Part shown: positions 1-11,639 of the stretch, piece after piece
How positions within the stretch are numbered: the first letter of the stretch is position 1
Layout: each line of letters begins with the position of its first letter
NCBI GenBank assembly: GCA_934045075.1
Contig: OW203726.1
Location: 13,490,037 to 13,554,036 of the forward strand
Reading direction: 5' to 3'
Source: Yponomeuta sedellus
Taxonomy: Eukaryota; Arthropoda; Insecta; Lepidoptera; Yponomeutidae
DNA: 64,000 nt
Notes under the pieces: generated by a model
Database searches by the model: none
What the model was told of the DNA's origin: nothing
What the model saw: the letters and a program-made list of their open reading frames with translations, nothing else
Made by a program: the position numbers and the translations under genes

Positions 1-2535
1 TGTCAAGTTTCTTAATTCTAGCATTGAATTTAAACTATTTTAATCGTTCTAGGTCAAACTATGAATTTTGATTCCTTTAAGTCTCCTAATGTACGTTTTT
101 TACGGCATAAATGGCCGTAACTTTTGTTGCGTCAACTTAGAAGTGAAATTTTTTTGCAACTCCAAAGGAATGAAGACCTAGTACACAGTTTTTTACTCGG
201 TAATTTTAATTTGGTACCCTCCACGCATTTCCGAGACAAAGGATCTTGACAAACAGACAAAAGAGCAACAAAGTGATAATAAGCGTTCCGTTTTACTTTT
301 TGAGATACGGAATCCTAAAAAAAGTAACACAAATACGTGTATAAATAACGTAAGAAGTACCTTTTCTAGAAAAGATTGCAAAGATTACATTAAATAGAGA
401 TTGATTAATCCATTTCAGCCAGCCCTGGTCGGACTCTCGCAGTCGTAGGCTTCGTAGCGCTGACTGGGGCTCCATCAATCACGACTTCATTAACGTTTAT
501 CGTAATCATTTTAACATTCACAATGAACGCCAGCAATCGTGTTATTGGGCGTAAAAGTATAATAGCAGCCTCAAGTCCGTAAAATATTAGACGATCCTAA
601 AACGTCATAAATGTAGAGCGAGCTGCGGCACGCTACGGTGAGTGTGAACTAATGTGTGTTCGAAACATTTCAAGACGTAAAAGTCACTCGTATTTCCACC
701 CGGTTTTGAAGCAGTGTAATATCGCGACAAAAGATTCACTTAATTCAGCCCGTGAAGCAATGTTGAGATGAGGCAATTCCCATACAGACGATGTTGCCAC
801 ACGTCGAGTTTTGTGATTTAGTAGAGTTGCCCTGCTCCCGTGTGTTTTCGCAGTTGTGCCCCGAGGCGCTGCTCCGCTGTAACAGATATACATACGCGAC
901 ACACATACCCAGTAGGTTCATGTGGACGATTTCTGGCTGTGACACATGCCAACCTAACCGTTTCGATACAACACATCCATCTATTCGTTAAAAATCTTTT
1001 CATATCCAATTTTTGGAGCGCCGCGCCGTATTAGTTATTTGTATTCAATCGTATATTTTGTGACTGAGAGTAAACTGAAATTCACGTTGCATATTTACAA
1101 TACGATCACTCGATCATGAATTTTATCGGCCATTCAGCACGAAGTGATTGATGCTTTCAATTCCAATATCGAGAGCGAGCTGGGCCATTTTAAACAACTA
1201 ATAAACCCACCAGCGTCGCGTCGCTCCACAAAATCGTTCACTTGGGGAATCGTTAGGTCGATGCGCGCGCCTCCACCGGGCTCCCTACAAAGTATAAAAT
1301 AACGCCCCGCCAGATTAAAACGATAATTAATAACTGCTCTACATTAATAAGCATATTCTAATTTGGAAAATTGAAAAGGGTCGAACTTGAGGCCTAGTTA
1401 TGAGGCCTATTTGCACTTAAGTAGAAAATAATGTTGGATGAATTACAATTTATTTATACTAACTGCCTCGGCAAATTTTGTACCGCCTCTGAATCTATAA
1501 TTAAATCTTTATTTTTTCTATTTTTGAATAGAATTTGCTTTTCGGGGAAGAGTCCAATTATTGTAAGCAAACGTTGTATTGCCGTATAATTTGCCAACAA
1601 TCTATTCTCAAACACACACAAAAACACTATAAAGATCGGTGAATCCATTTCGGAGGATTCACTGTGACAATTAAATTTTTATATATTTTATTAAATTGTA
1701 TACATTTTGTTAGTTTAAAAAGCCAAGTTAACTTTTGGACTGTTCATAAAAAGCCTTTGCCAAGTTCAGGAAACCACGACTGTTGCGTGGAGGTACAAAA
1801 AGTGTCAGTCGTGTTTGTCTAGCGGTGCGTATTAGGGAGAGAGGGTTTCCGCCGCGGTGCTCGGGACATCGCCATCGCCCGGAACTCTACGAAAACACTG
1901 AACTTTTTATAGTTAAACGATAAAACTAGCAGTTTGTCGCAGCTTCATCCGGCTGGATATAATGACGCTTTAGAGCTCACTGAATTCGTACTATCTTCTG
2001 AGCCACTGAGAGTTATTCGAATTTAGGTGGTATACTCAACGTTACGTACTTTTTTATGCTAGTAATTAAATTTTTCAATTTGCGAACTTGCTAATGTAAA
2101 GTGAGTGCTAGTGAATTAACGTGGAATGATTGCAATTTACATGAATAAATAAGCAATGTAAACGGAACGTGCTGCGGTCTTGAGAGCCACGTCAATTGAT
2201 TAACAGAGAGGAAGGGGCTAATAAAACGAGCGTTGCGCGATATGGGACGGCAAATAAAAGAACAAGTGTATATATAAAGAAAGAAACTCGGTCAAGAGCG
2301 AGTTCTGTATGAAGGATCCGTACAGCAATGTTTGTATTATATAATTTCACGCCTGTACGCTGAAGGGGTAGGCAGAACGCCCGGGTCTGCCAATTGATAC
2401 GATTTTTACATTAGGTTTTAGCGAAAATCGGCTTTCTTTTATTTCTGTTATGCACCTTTAGAGCGAATTAGACTCAAACTCGGTCAGTTTTCATTATTTA
2501 TAGTTTTCTTCTCTATGTTTGTAGGTGATCTAGTG
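1..2535. other. No gene supported; unique-looking AT-rich sequence
   Basis: Only short random open frames. 1790-1900 is locally GC-rich with an arthropod initiator-like TCAGTC at 1805, which could belong to a distal 5' exon, but no transcript evidence can be read from sequence. A piece of dispersed repeat F lies at 2345-2400. Confidence 0.4.
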
Positions 2536-2894
2536 TAGCGCTCGTGGCCTAGTCGAACCGAGTGATTGCATCAATCACTTGAGTTACGCAACAACAGGTG
2601 CGGTCAGGTGCAGAATGGGTGACCGTCCCGTGACTACCGGCAATTTTGCGGGCGCTTATGCGCTTCGCAAGGCACGTTAAGCCGTTGGTGCCGGCTGTCA
2701 TGTAATGGCAGTCGTTAAGCCATGTCAGAGGCCTTATGGGCGGCTTGATAATTTCTGACAGTAAGGTTCGCCACTGCCTTACAATCCTTCACAAACTCGG
2801 ACTTGGCCTCCGTGGTGGAGTATGGCCTAACCTTCCTGCAATGCAGGAAGAGACCCGTACCCCGGCAGTGGAGATATACAAGGATTGATATCGT
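2536..2894 (+). mobile_element. 5S rRNA-derived SINE, subfamily I, near full length
   Basis: The 5' part reads like an insect 5S rRNA internal promoter: GAGTGATTGCATCAATCACT, then GAGTTACGCAACAACAGGTG and AGAATGGGTGACCG match the 5S order GATCAC..GTTAAGCAAC..GGGCG..GGATGGGTGACC. The body carries GGCAGTCGTTAAGCCATGTC and CGTGGTGGAGTATGGCCTAA; the 3' end is the tail CAGTGGAGATATACAAGGAT and TGATATC repeats. No clear target duplication was found. Confidence 0.8.
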
Positions 2895-3531
2895 ATCGAT
2901 ATCGTTTGTAAGTACATATACTATAGGGACTGCAATAGAATTACTCCGAGTTTGACATTTTTTGTACGTCTTAAAAACAAAACAACATTAAGAACACATT
3001 TATTGTATAGGGACCACCTTACTTTTTATTATTTGCAGAGCAATACGCCACACACTTTGTGGAAACGTCAATTGGATACCGATTACGGTTATAAGATAAA
3101 TCACTTTACAGGTTAGACAGACAGACGTCGTAGGCATAATACTACATAGTTAGTAAAAAATATATTCGGCAAACAAATCATTTTACAGGTCAGACAGATA
3201 GACGCCAATAGTGACAGGGTCCCGAATGTAAGGAACTCTAAAAAAAAGAGAAGGAATTACGAAGATGCGTGGCGTGGCGCAGCCGGGCTGCAATCCCTTA
3301 CCCATTAATCTCAGCTTTATTATAAACACAAGGGCCGAGTGTGTTGGCTCCCGTCATCTTAATATTTAAGTGGCGTTCATTCCTCCGCTTTTTTAAATAC
3401 CAGAGCTGGATATTGTAAGTTTATCTAATGAATAATATTAAATTAGATTAGACTAAAAGTCGTAATTGCACACCACATTTTATAAGAGTACAAGAAAAAT
3501 CTTAAATAACTAATTTACATGATGATATGAT

Positions 3532-3797
3532 GTTAGTGTTAGTTAGTTAGACCTGAGATTTCCGCACTTAGCCTCATAGTAGCAATTGTACGTAGCAAGC
3601 GCTGAGGTACGCTAACACCTCAAGACACTAGGGTTTCCTTACGATGCTTTCCTTCACCGTCAGCGAGTAGTATTGCTACTATAATTTCACAAATGTACAT
3701 AACTTAGAAAACAAAGTAATTGGTACATGCCGGGTTCGAACCTACGATCTCTCGATCGAGAAGCCGGAGTTCTACACCGCTCCGCTACCACCGCTCT
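3532..3797 (-). mobile_element. tRNA-derived SINE (family B) with 13-bp target duplication
   Basis: Flanked by ATGATGATATGAT at 3519-3531 and 3798-3810. On the minus strand the head reads as a tRNA: A-box-like TAGCGGAGCGG and B box AGGTTCGAACC. The body has the lepidopteran block ggtttccttacgatgctttc and ctactataatttcacaaatg. A fragment of 5S-SINE tail (gatatcaaccctttgtatg) follows at 3808-3829, so the element probably landed in that tail. Confidence 0.85.
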
Positions 3798-4028
3798 ATG
3801 ATGATATGATATCAACCCTTTGTATGTCATATCTGATCTTCAGTACTGATAAATGCCTACTAATTTCTTAACAATGGAAAATTACTGAGTTTGTGCATAT
3901 GTTTTAGTATTTCTTTATGACTCGCTATACACATTTTTAGTTACACATTAAACGGTCCGGTGACTACGGCATGCATCAGCAACGTTGCCAAATCGTGGGG
4001 AATTGAGCGGTAATTAATAATCGCGATT

Positions 4029-4327
4029 GGTATCAACCCTTTGTATGTCCCCACTGCTGGGGCACGGGTCTCTTACTTCATCGCAGGAAAGTTAGGCCAT
4101 ACGCCACGGGGGCCAAGTCCGGGTTGGTGGAGGATTGTAAGATAGTGGCGGGCCTTACTGTCAGTCGTTATAAAGCCGCCCATAACGGCTTAACGACTGC
4201 CATTACATGACAGCGGGCACTGCAGTCACTGTATGGTCACCCACCCAGCACGTGACCGACCCTGCTATTGCTTAACCCACGTGATTGATTCCAATCACTC
4301 GGTTTCACTAGGCCACGAGCGCTTCAC
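4029..4327 (-). mobile_element. 5S rRNA-derived SINE, subfamily I
   Basis: Minus copy. It starts (3' end) at tatcaaccctttgtatgtcc, passes the hairpin-like ccactgctggggcacggg, and ends (5' head) at cactaggccacgagcgc. The central 5S-like part has diverged and lost some bases. Confidence 0.8.
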
Positions 4328-5523
4328 TTCTAATTCACATAGTATACAACTAACATCTTAGAAAGAGTTTTGTCAGGATCGTGACAAGTTACAAAGCCTG
4401 GCCTCTGCTTATCGCTTCGGGATACAGGCGTGAGTGAAAAATAATACAGAATGACAGAGTAAATACCTACGAATCTTGTAAGACTTCAATCCTTGTGGAA
4501 AACGCCACGTATGTTTGTTAATCCCCGACTTGTTTAAATGCAAATAGCAGTTGAATGTTTATTATTTTTGTATTAGAAAATGTTGTCGGTCGGAGTTGGG
4601 ACCACCGGAAGAACAACTGGGAATTATGATAATCGGACAAAATATGTCACTGAAGAGCGGTCGGTTTTGGGATTCAACGGAGGGATACAGAGTAGAAATA
4701 CAGTCATCGCATATCAATGAACCTACCTAAATAGACAACTGGCGGTACGAGTCGATAGCTTCTCTATGTGAGGATGTTAGAGGCTGCCCATCGTGTTTTA
4801 GTGTTCCTCTTAAGTTTTGTATTTTGAACATATTTTATAACACACTTTTATTATGTCTATCTAAGCACCATTTACCTACCCTTGTGTATTTAATAATCGT
4901 ATGTGTATATATACCTACCTATATCTAATATTTAAAAATGTCATGTCACGGTGTTTCTTATCTATCTCTTTCGAAACGATCGATTTTTATGATATTTTCG
5001 TGTATATTTGGTAGGTTTAAGAATAGGTTGTGGATTAATCAATATATGGCAAGCAACCTTTGCGGGGTCAGCTAGTAATATATAAATATCTAATCTATTT
5101 ATTAAAATATCATCTATTCTTAAAAAATATATATTATTACTTAAGGCATATTTGGATTTTCATGCCAACTTTTGGTATGCCTTTTGTGCAGTTTATTATT
5201 GAGATTATATTGACTTAACTAAATTTCCACAACTTAATTTAAATAATGAAGTGTGGAAACCTATAATTCTTTATTTAAGTGTCCAGTTCATTTACTAATG
5301 TAAATTTGTTGTGCACGTAAATACAGGTTGGTTTTCTTAAGCAACAAAATAAAACTAAAATAAAATAAAAAAATGTCAAAAAAAAAACTAATAAAATTTA
5401 GTTACAAATGTCTGTCAGTTTACCCGTGGCTTTTCGGCGTTTCGGCAATTACAACACTGCCGAAATATCGGGAATAAGTTATTACATTTTACATAAGATA
5501 GTCGCGATTAGACCCGTTTAATA

Positions 5524-5988
5524 TACACGGCGTCCCAAAGTTATGGGCCATGAAGGGAAAGTACCTTAAATATCGTAGATAGGATATTTTTCTGAAAGAA
5601 GACATTATGTTATTTTTAAAAGTTAGTAATTCTGCATTCAAAGATTTTCTAAAAATTTCTTGCCTTGTCTGGGAATCGAACAGACTTAAATGTAAAAAAA
5701 ATACACTTCTACTTTTATGATGCCAATTGAAAGAATATCCAAAATAACGCTATTATCTTTTGGCTATTCTTTCAATTGGCATCATAAAAGTAGAAGTGTA
5801 TTTTTGCAAGAAATTTTTAGAAAATCTTTGAATACAGAATTCCTTTTTTTTTTTTAATTAGCCATGACTGTGTCCCACAGAATTACTAAATTTTAAAAAT
5901 AACATAAAGTTTTCTTTTAGCAAAATACCCTATATACGATATTTAAGGTACTTACCCTTCATGGCCCATAACTTTGGGACGCCCTGTA
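5524..5988. mobile_element. Foldback MITE, Tc1/mariner-like ends, TA target site
   Basis: The ends are TACACGGCGTCCCAAAGTTA and TAACTTTGGGACGCCCTGTA, flanked by TA on both sides (5522-5523, 5989-5990). The arms pair almost to the centre: aattgaaagaatatcc against gctattctttcaatt. Two asymmetric inserts lie at about 5662-5695 and 5845-5885. Confidence 0.82.
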
Positions 5989-6177
5989 TAACTATATTAT
6001 TTATGAGCATCGCTAGTCCTTAAAAAATACTAATGGTATTTTTATGTACTTCCTGAACAATTATAGCATTTAGGTAAGTAAAAGCGGATTATGAGAAATT
6101 ATATTAAATAAACGCACTTCATTGTACCCCTAGTTCGCTAAATTAGCATCGAGAGTAATGGAAGCTGCTTGTTAAGA

Positions 6178-6345
6178 AGTTGGTTCAAATTGTCTACGTA
6201 ATAAAGTAATAATATATAAATAAATAAATTAATTAATTACATCATTAATTCTGTATATGAACTATTTATTAGGTATAAAACCTGATTTATTGTTTTTTTC
6301 TGGTTGTGCAGTAAGATGAATCTATGTAGACAATTTCAACCACTT
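6178..6345. mobile_element. Possible small MITE
   Basis: gttggttcaaattgtctacg at the left and tgtagacaatttcaaccac at the right form imperfect inverted ends around an A/T-rich middle. Confidence 0.4.
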
Positions 6346-7100
6346 TTTTTGGTGGTCCGAACAGTCTTACTTTTTCTTGTATTGTGTAGAAAATAAGTCT
6401 ATTTGTATTACGTAGTTAGGTCAGAAAGTGGTTGATCTTAGGCTTTGATCAAGAGGGAAATTAACTTGCGTAATAATTAAACGGCCCCTTGATATAAAAT
6501 TCGCTTTGTATAAAAGCGAATAACACAGGAATAAAGAAAAGCGACATTTAATTTTGAAGTACAAAAAAACCAATGAAGTATAAAACAAAAAGTTGTAAAA
6601 ACTTTAGGAACTTCACTAGGGAAAATGGGATGTCGTAAATACTACTAGAAACTCTGTAGAGGGCCTAATAACCTACGTAAGGGCACAATTCATTAGTACA
6701 AAAAAGGTACCTATATTTTTACTTCCATTCATAGTACCTTTCTTAATCTGACCGGAGCACTGGTATCCACGAGGGAGGGATCATAATGGCTATTACTGAG
6801 GGACATTTTCGGTTCGCTGAATTGCCTAGAGCGAGCGCTTGACCTCAGAAAAACTAACACTAACCTCGCTATTGTTTTGCTATACACTTTCATATTAATA
6901 AAATAAAAATCAAAATACTCGCTTTTATCCATAATACATATACGTTAGATATATACTGTATTATGGAAAAAAGCGGATAATAAAAAGAGCAATATTAGGT
7001 TTGTAATGTTTGATTTCCATAATTCGTGTCAGTTATTAAGAACGAATTTGATCTGTCAGATAAATAAAACCATAAGATGGAATTTGGTTTGACAATCTAG

Positions 7101-7704
7101 TTTAAAAACCTATTTAGAGGCTAAAAATTTCACCCATGCCGGGATTCGAACCCGCAACCTCTGGCTATCCGTACCAGCGCTCTACCAATTGAGCCAATGG
7201 GCGACTCACGGCATCAGTGAAATTTCGAACCTCTTTACAATATTCTCTGTATTACGTACAGGCAGCGACATCTGACTTAAGCAAATTGCATTATTTACAG
7301 CCCCGACTACCTACTTTGCAGTTAGGTTTAACATCGGAACGATATCACTGTACCCACATGATTACACTATTTTTATTTTTAATGCACTAACCCGTGCTAA
7401 GGAACAAATTTAAAAACCTATTTAGAGGCTAAAAATTTCACCCATGCCGGGATTCGAACCCGCAACCTCTGGCTATCCGTACCAGCGCTCTACCAATTGA
7501 GCCAATGGGCGACTCACGGCATCAGTGAAATTTCGAACCTCTTTACAATATTCTCTGTATTACGTACAGGCAGCGTACGTACATGTGGGTACAGTGATAT
7601 CGTTCCGATGTTAAACCTAACTGCAAAGTAGGTAGTCGGGGCTGTAAATAATGCAATTTGCTTAAGTCAGATGTCGCTGCCTGTACGTAATACAGAGAAT
7701 ATTG
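7101..7704 (-). mobile_element. Rearranged double copy of the tRNA-Ile-like foldback element
   Basis: Two 167-bp direct copies (7101-7267 and 7409-7575) appear identical by eye. Each holds a minus-strand tRNA-Ile-like block. The stretch after copy 1, 7238-7360, recurs as an exact 123-bp reverse complement at 7582-7704. So the order is unit, spacer, unit, inverted spacer. This fits replication template switching or unequal foldback repair. Confidence 0.85.
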
Positions 7705-8003
7705 TTTTATCTATAATAAAAACAGAAAACTTGATGAAAACGCAATAAGCAGGTAAAATAGTCAGGTCTAGGCAAATCTCAAAAATGGGTCATGTAATTT
7801 TGAATTTTTGAAAATGATAGACAGAATTAAAGAAATATAAAAAAATGGTGTAAAGAGGATTGCACCGTTACAATACTATGTCATAACTTGTATATAATAT
7901 TTATATATACGAGTACATTCAAACTATGAGTAGATTTTCGCAAATTGATAGCAAGTCTGACCTCGATGGGTCAACGATAAAGTCAAATTATAAACTAATT
8001 ATT

Positions 8004-8145
8004 GACTGCTTCGTTGGTTTAGCGGTATGACGTACGATTAACAAAGCGGAGGTCGTAGGTTCGATTACTACAAGGAGCCACCGTACATTACTTACCTTGT
8101 TATCATAGCACAGGGTATCTTAGTAAGGGATAAAGACAAGTGATT
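8004..8145 (+). mobile_element. tRNA-like SINE, same head type as 44475
   Basis: GCTTCGTTGGTTTAGCGG and GGTCGTAGGTTCGATTACTA, then a short body with cacagggtatcttagtaagg. Confidence 0.6.
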
Positions 8146-8149
8146 GTGT

Positions 8150-11080
8150 TGTGTGAAAGTTGTTATTTTTATTGATTTCTAAAGACAAAAGCCATATGGA
8201 ACAAATGATCTACCAGGCCTGCATGTCCGAATCCAGGCTAAGAACTTAGTTGGGGAATGACTCAAACTAACATTTGATCAATAGGTGTATCTAAGGTGAT
8301 TGGAGTGATAGGTCTTGTCGAGAACAACGCTTGAAGTCACCAAAGCGGGACCAAAAACAGCCGAAAGCGATCAGGGCCGCGTTTCATAGTTTATTATATT
8401 CGATGTATTGATGTACCGAGTGGTCGAGTCTTCTTACATGAAACTGTCGTGGTAAATCTTGAATTGTAGCCTTCCAGTTTGCAGTTCAGTTTGCCTTCAC
8501 TATTTTTTTCTATCAAAAGTCCAAAGAATCTATACTCTTTGCGCTTTTGATAGAAAAAAATATATTCGATGACCCAGTACTGACCGCTTCTATATTTTGT
8601 ATTTCGTGTTAAAACGTGTGACAAACTAATATACAAATAATTGTATGACTGACTTAACTTTTAAATAAAGATTTAATAATCTTTATTGCTCTTATTGCAT
8701 GCTCTTATAATTTGTAATTATATTTTTGTACTACGTCTATATTACTATGAAGAATATAAATAATTTTACATGTAATTTAATCTTTTACAATGCACAAATT
8801 AAGATTCCTCTTTATATAGCCTGTACCAAAATTTGATTATAATTTGACTTGTTAATACTAGCGTTGCGTTTCTTTTAAATATCGTAAAAAATTGTACGTT
8901 TTATGGGAAAAATATAGACTACGTACATATTTAAAATACAAGATACGACTCACGCTTATAGGCGGGGTAAGCGGTGCTCAGTGTCTGCCACTTGATATGA
9001 TTTTGATTTGCTAGTGATGTTATTACGTGTTATTTATTCGTTCTAATAGAGTCAGAGTTCAGATAAGTCCACTTTTCGGCAAAGGATTTACAGTGATGTT
9101 TCATGCTTTTTGTGAGCGCAGCGGCCGAGCGGGAAATGTCCCCATATCCGTCGGCGAGCTATTAGCTGGAAAAATGTTGTTTTATTCACGGCTTAGGTAC
9201 CTTCGACCTATTATAGACTATTTTTTGTTTCCGTTTTCCGGCTCTTTTCATGGCTCGTGATGTTATAACAAAATCCCCACATTCGTCCGAAAATGGGAGG
9301 TTCTACTTGTCAATACTATAACATTTACCACGGAACATTCTTTGTAATCGCGAATAAATTATTGACTGTTCGATACAATTTAATTGGTAACTAATAGTTT
9401 GAAATTACTGATATTTTTCCAGTGTTTTATATATTTCCACATTTAGATATTTGCATTTATGATGTTGTTAATAAACTGACGTAAACATAGGTACCTAGCT
9501 GCAATAAAAAAAACTTTACCTAGGTAATCCGATGTAATTGGAAAGTTTCTGAATCCCTTCAAAGTGTGCGATAATTCGTGAGCCACGTGATCTAGCGATT
9601 TAATTAAACTAGCCTCTAATCACCTCTAATTAACTCAGACTCTGAGGACTTAGAAATTCCTTAGGCGGCTTGCCCTTCCGTTGGCAACGACATAAATCTA
9701 AGTTAAAAGTTAATTTCGTCAATCCGGATAATTCCTCATGGTTTAATCAGACTAAGTTGGGTGTAATTAATGTTCACTAAGGCCACACAATCTAAGAGAG
9801 CTTTGGCTTAGCTAGCGAGGGAGCTAAGGGAACTCTGAGTTGGGACCGCGGGCGCGGACGGCGGGCGGGCAGCGGGCGCCGCGGCGGTTGGGCGGCCCCA
9901 GTGTTGCCAGCCCGATGGATTTCCTCAAACCCAGCGGATTCGGACTAGCGGATTTTTAAATGGATTTGTAATATTATATCAACCGTTTGTATGTCCCCAT
10001 GTCTCTACCTGTATCGCAGGAAGGATTGAATTCGTGATTTAGCCGAAATTTAAAAATCCACGTTATTTCCCTAATTTTAATACACTTTAATCTGTGTTTG
10101 GGCTATCGAAGGCAACCCTGAGATTTTTTTTCCTCTATAGTAAAGCGATGTTATTAATTAAGTTATATTGATTTCTTTTCCTCGATTTTTTTGTACAAAA
10201 AACAGCAATAATGGCGATATTATACAATCTTAAATGGGCATTCGATTCTCATAATGCCAAAGTACAGGAAAGAATTGTCACGTCATAGCCACTTCACTGT
10301 CGAAACGAATGTGTCTGAACGTACCTTTAGACCGATCGTATTGTCGGAAAAAGTTATGTCAAGGAAATTGTGAAATATGTTCACAAAAACTCGGAGGAGT
10401 TCCGAAATTATTATTGGCAACATTGCGGCCCTGTAGCGGCAGTGCCGTCGCGACCGACGCGCAGCCCGCCGCCTCATGCGCACACTTTATCCGGACTCTT
10501 AATTAAATCCTTCGTCACTTACAGCCAAACTCTGTCAAAGAAATAAATGAGTTCGGACCTCTAATTAAAGTGACTCGTTCGTGCTTAAAAAAAGTTTCAC
10601 GACTCTTAATTAAATACACAAGACGGCCACGTGGAAGTGCTTATGCCGCTGTTTTGCATCAAAAGTTTGAGTTACAAACAAATTGATTTCGTTATTGTTA
10701 CCCACGTTACAAATTAATTCGTACCGTGGAGTTTTTTTAAGAAATTTGGATCAGGATTCCTCTTTCCGATATAGGTAAGAATCTGAATTTATGTTCGGTA
10801 ACATGCTGCACGTTGTGTTATCATGGTTCTGAGCAGTAAAATGTTAACGACGGGACACCAACTGCGCGACAACACGCTAGTATTTATTTAATACTTGGGT
10901 TGGTGATAGTTTTATACCGGCACGTTAACGTTTATGTAGCCCGTAACCTACTCTTAACAAATAATATAAAAACCTAGCGGCGCTTTTTTATGTTTTGCGC
11001 AGCTTTGGAGACGTGATTAATAAAATCTGTCCATTTTTAATGTGAAACTGCTGGGTAGCAGTTTCACACGATTACCTGGT
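8150..11080. other. No gene supported
   Basis: AT-rich, with a repeat F piece at 8950-8998, a 5S-SINE tail at 9976-10027 and a GC/CpG-rich island at 9836-9915. The island could be a promoter-type region but nothing downstream confirms it. Confidence 0.35.
9976..10027 (-). mobile_element. 5S-SINE, subfamily I, tail fragment
   Basis: tatcaaccgtttgtatgtcc, then tgtatcgcaggaagg with part of the stem deleted. Confidence 0.55.
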
Positions 11081-11083
11081 ATT

Positions 11084-11198
11084 AAGGGCCATTTTCTGAA
11101 TGGAGAATTTCGCTAAGATAGTTAACTGTAGTGCTGTCTCATCGAATTACCCATAAAATAGCGTAACAGAACGTTACTTAATTCAGAAACCGGCCCTT
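11084..11198. mobile_element. MITE with GGGCC-TTCTGAA inverted ends
   Basis: AAGGGCCATTTTCTGAAT and ATTCAGAAACCGGCCCTT are inverted ends of a 115-bp element with gatagttaactgtag inside. Relatives: 41619-41756 and half copies at 28999-29072 and 45537-45580. Confidence 0.7.
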
Positions 11199-11202
11199 AC
11201 CA

Positions 11203-11318
11203 CCGGTTTCTCGTACACCAACAAGCTGTTAATCTGCTGTTAACAGTTGTCAGTAGGTTTTTTTCGTCTGTCGACAGTAGATTAACAGCTTGTAGCTGGT
11301 TAATGTACGATAAGCCGG
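11203..11318. mobile_element. Foldback MITE with CCGGTTTCTCGTACACC ends
   Basis: CCGGTTTCTCGTACACC at the left pairs with taatgtacgataagccgg at the right; inner arms aagctgttaatctgctgt and agtagattaacagctt. A longer relative lies at 44125-44381. It starts five bases after the 11084 MITE. Confidence 0.65.
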
Positions 11319-11343
11319 GGGTTAGCCAACGAAAAATAAGACG

Positions 11344-11629
11344 AACAGAAGCAGTAAAGGGAGTTCCCAAGAAAACAGTTTCTTTATGTATTATTTGACC
11401 CCGCAAACGTTGTTGCGTTTTTTAGCAACATAAATTGACCTTCGACCTGTTCTCAGACCTACCAAACATACAAAAAATATCATAAATATTGGTGAAAACA
11501 TTTCGGAAGAGTTCTATAACAACCACTGTGCGTGTCACAAGGGTTGCAAAAAGACGCAACAACGTTTGCGGGGTCAGTTAATATATAATAAAAACTGTTT
11601 TCTTGGGAACTCCCTTAACTGCTTCTGTT
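11344..11629. mobile_element. Foldback MITE with ~80-bp arms
   Basis: aacagaagcagtaaagggag, ttcccaagaaaacagttt and gaccccgcaaacgttgttgc on the left match the reverse complement at 11547-11629. The inner motif gcggggtcag also ends a repeat near 5060-5075. Confidence 0.7.
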
Positions 11630-11639
11630 TTTTTATATA

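Noticed and set aside
7130..7215. Functional tRNA gene
   Set aside because: The block folds much like tRNA-Ile, but the anticodon loop lacks U33, the T stem has a mismatch, and identical units occur inside a repeat, so it is repeat-derived.
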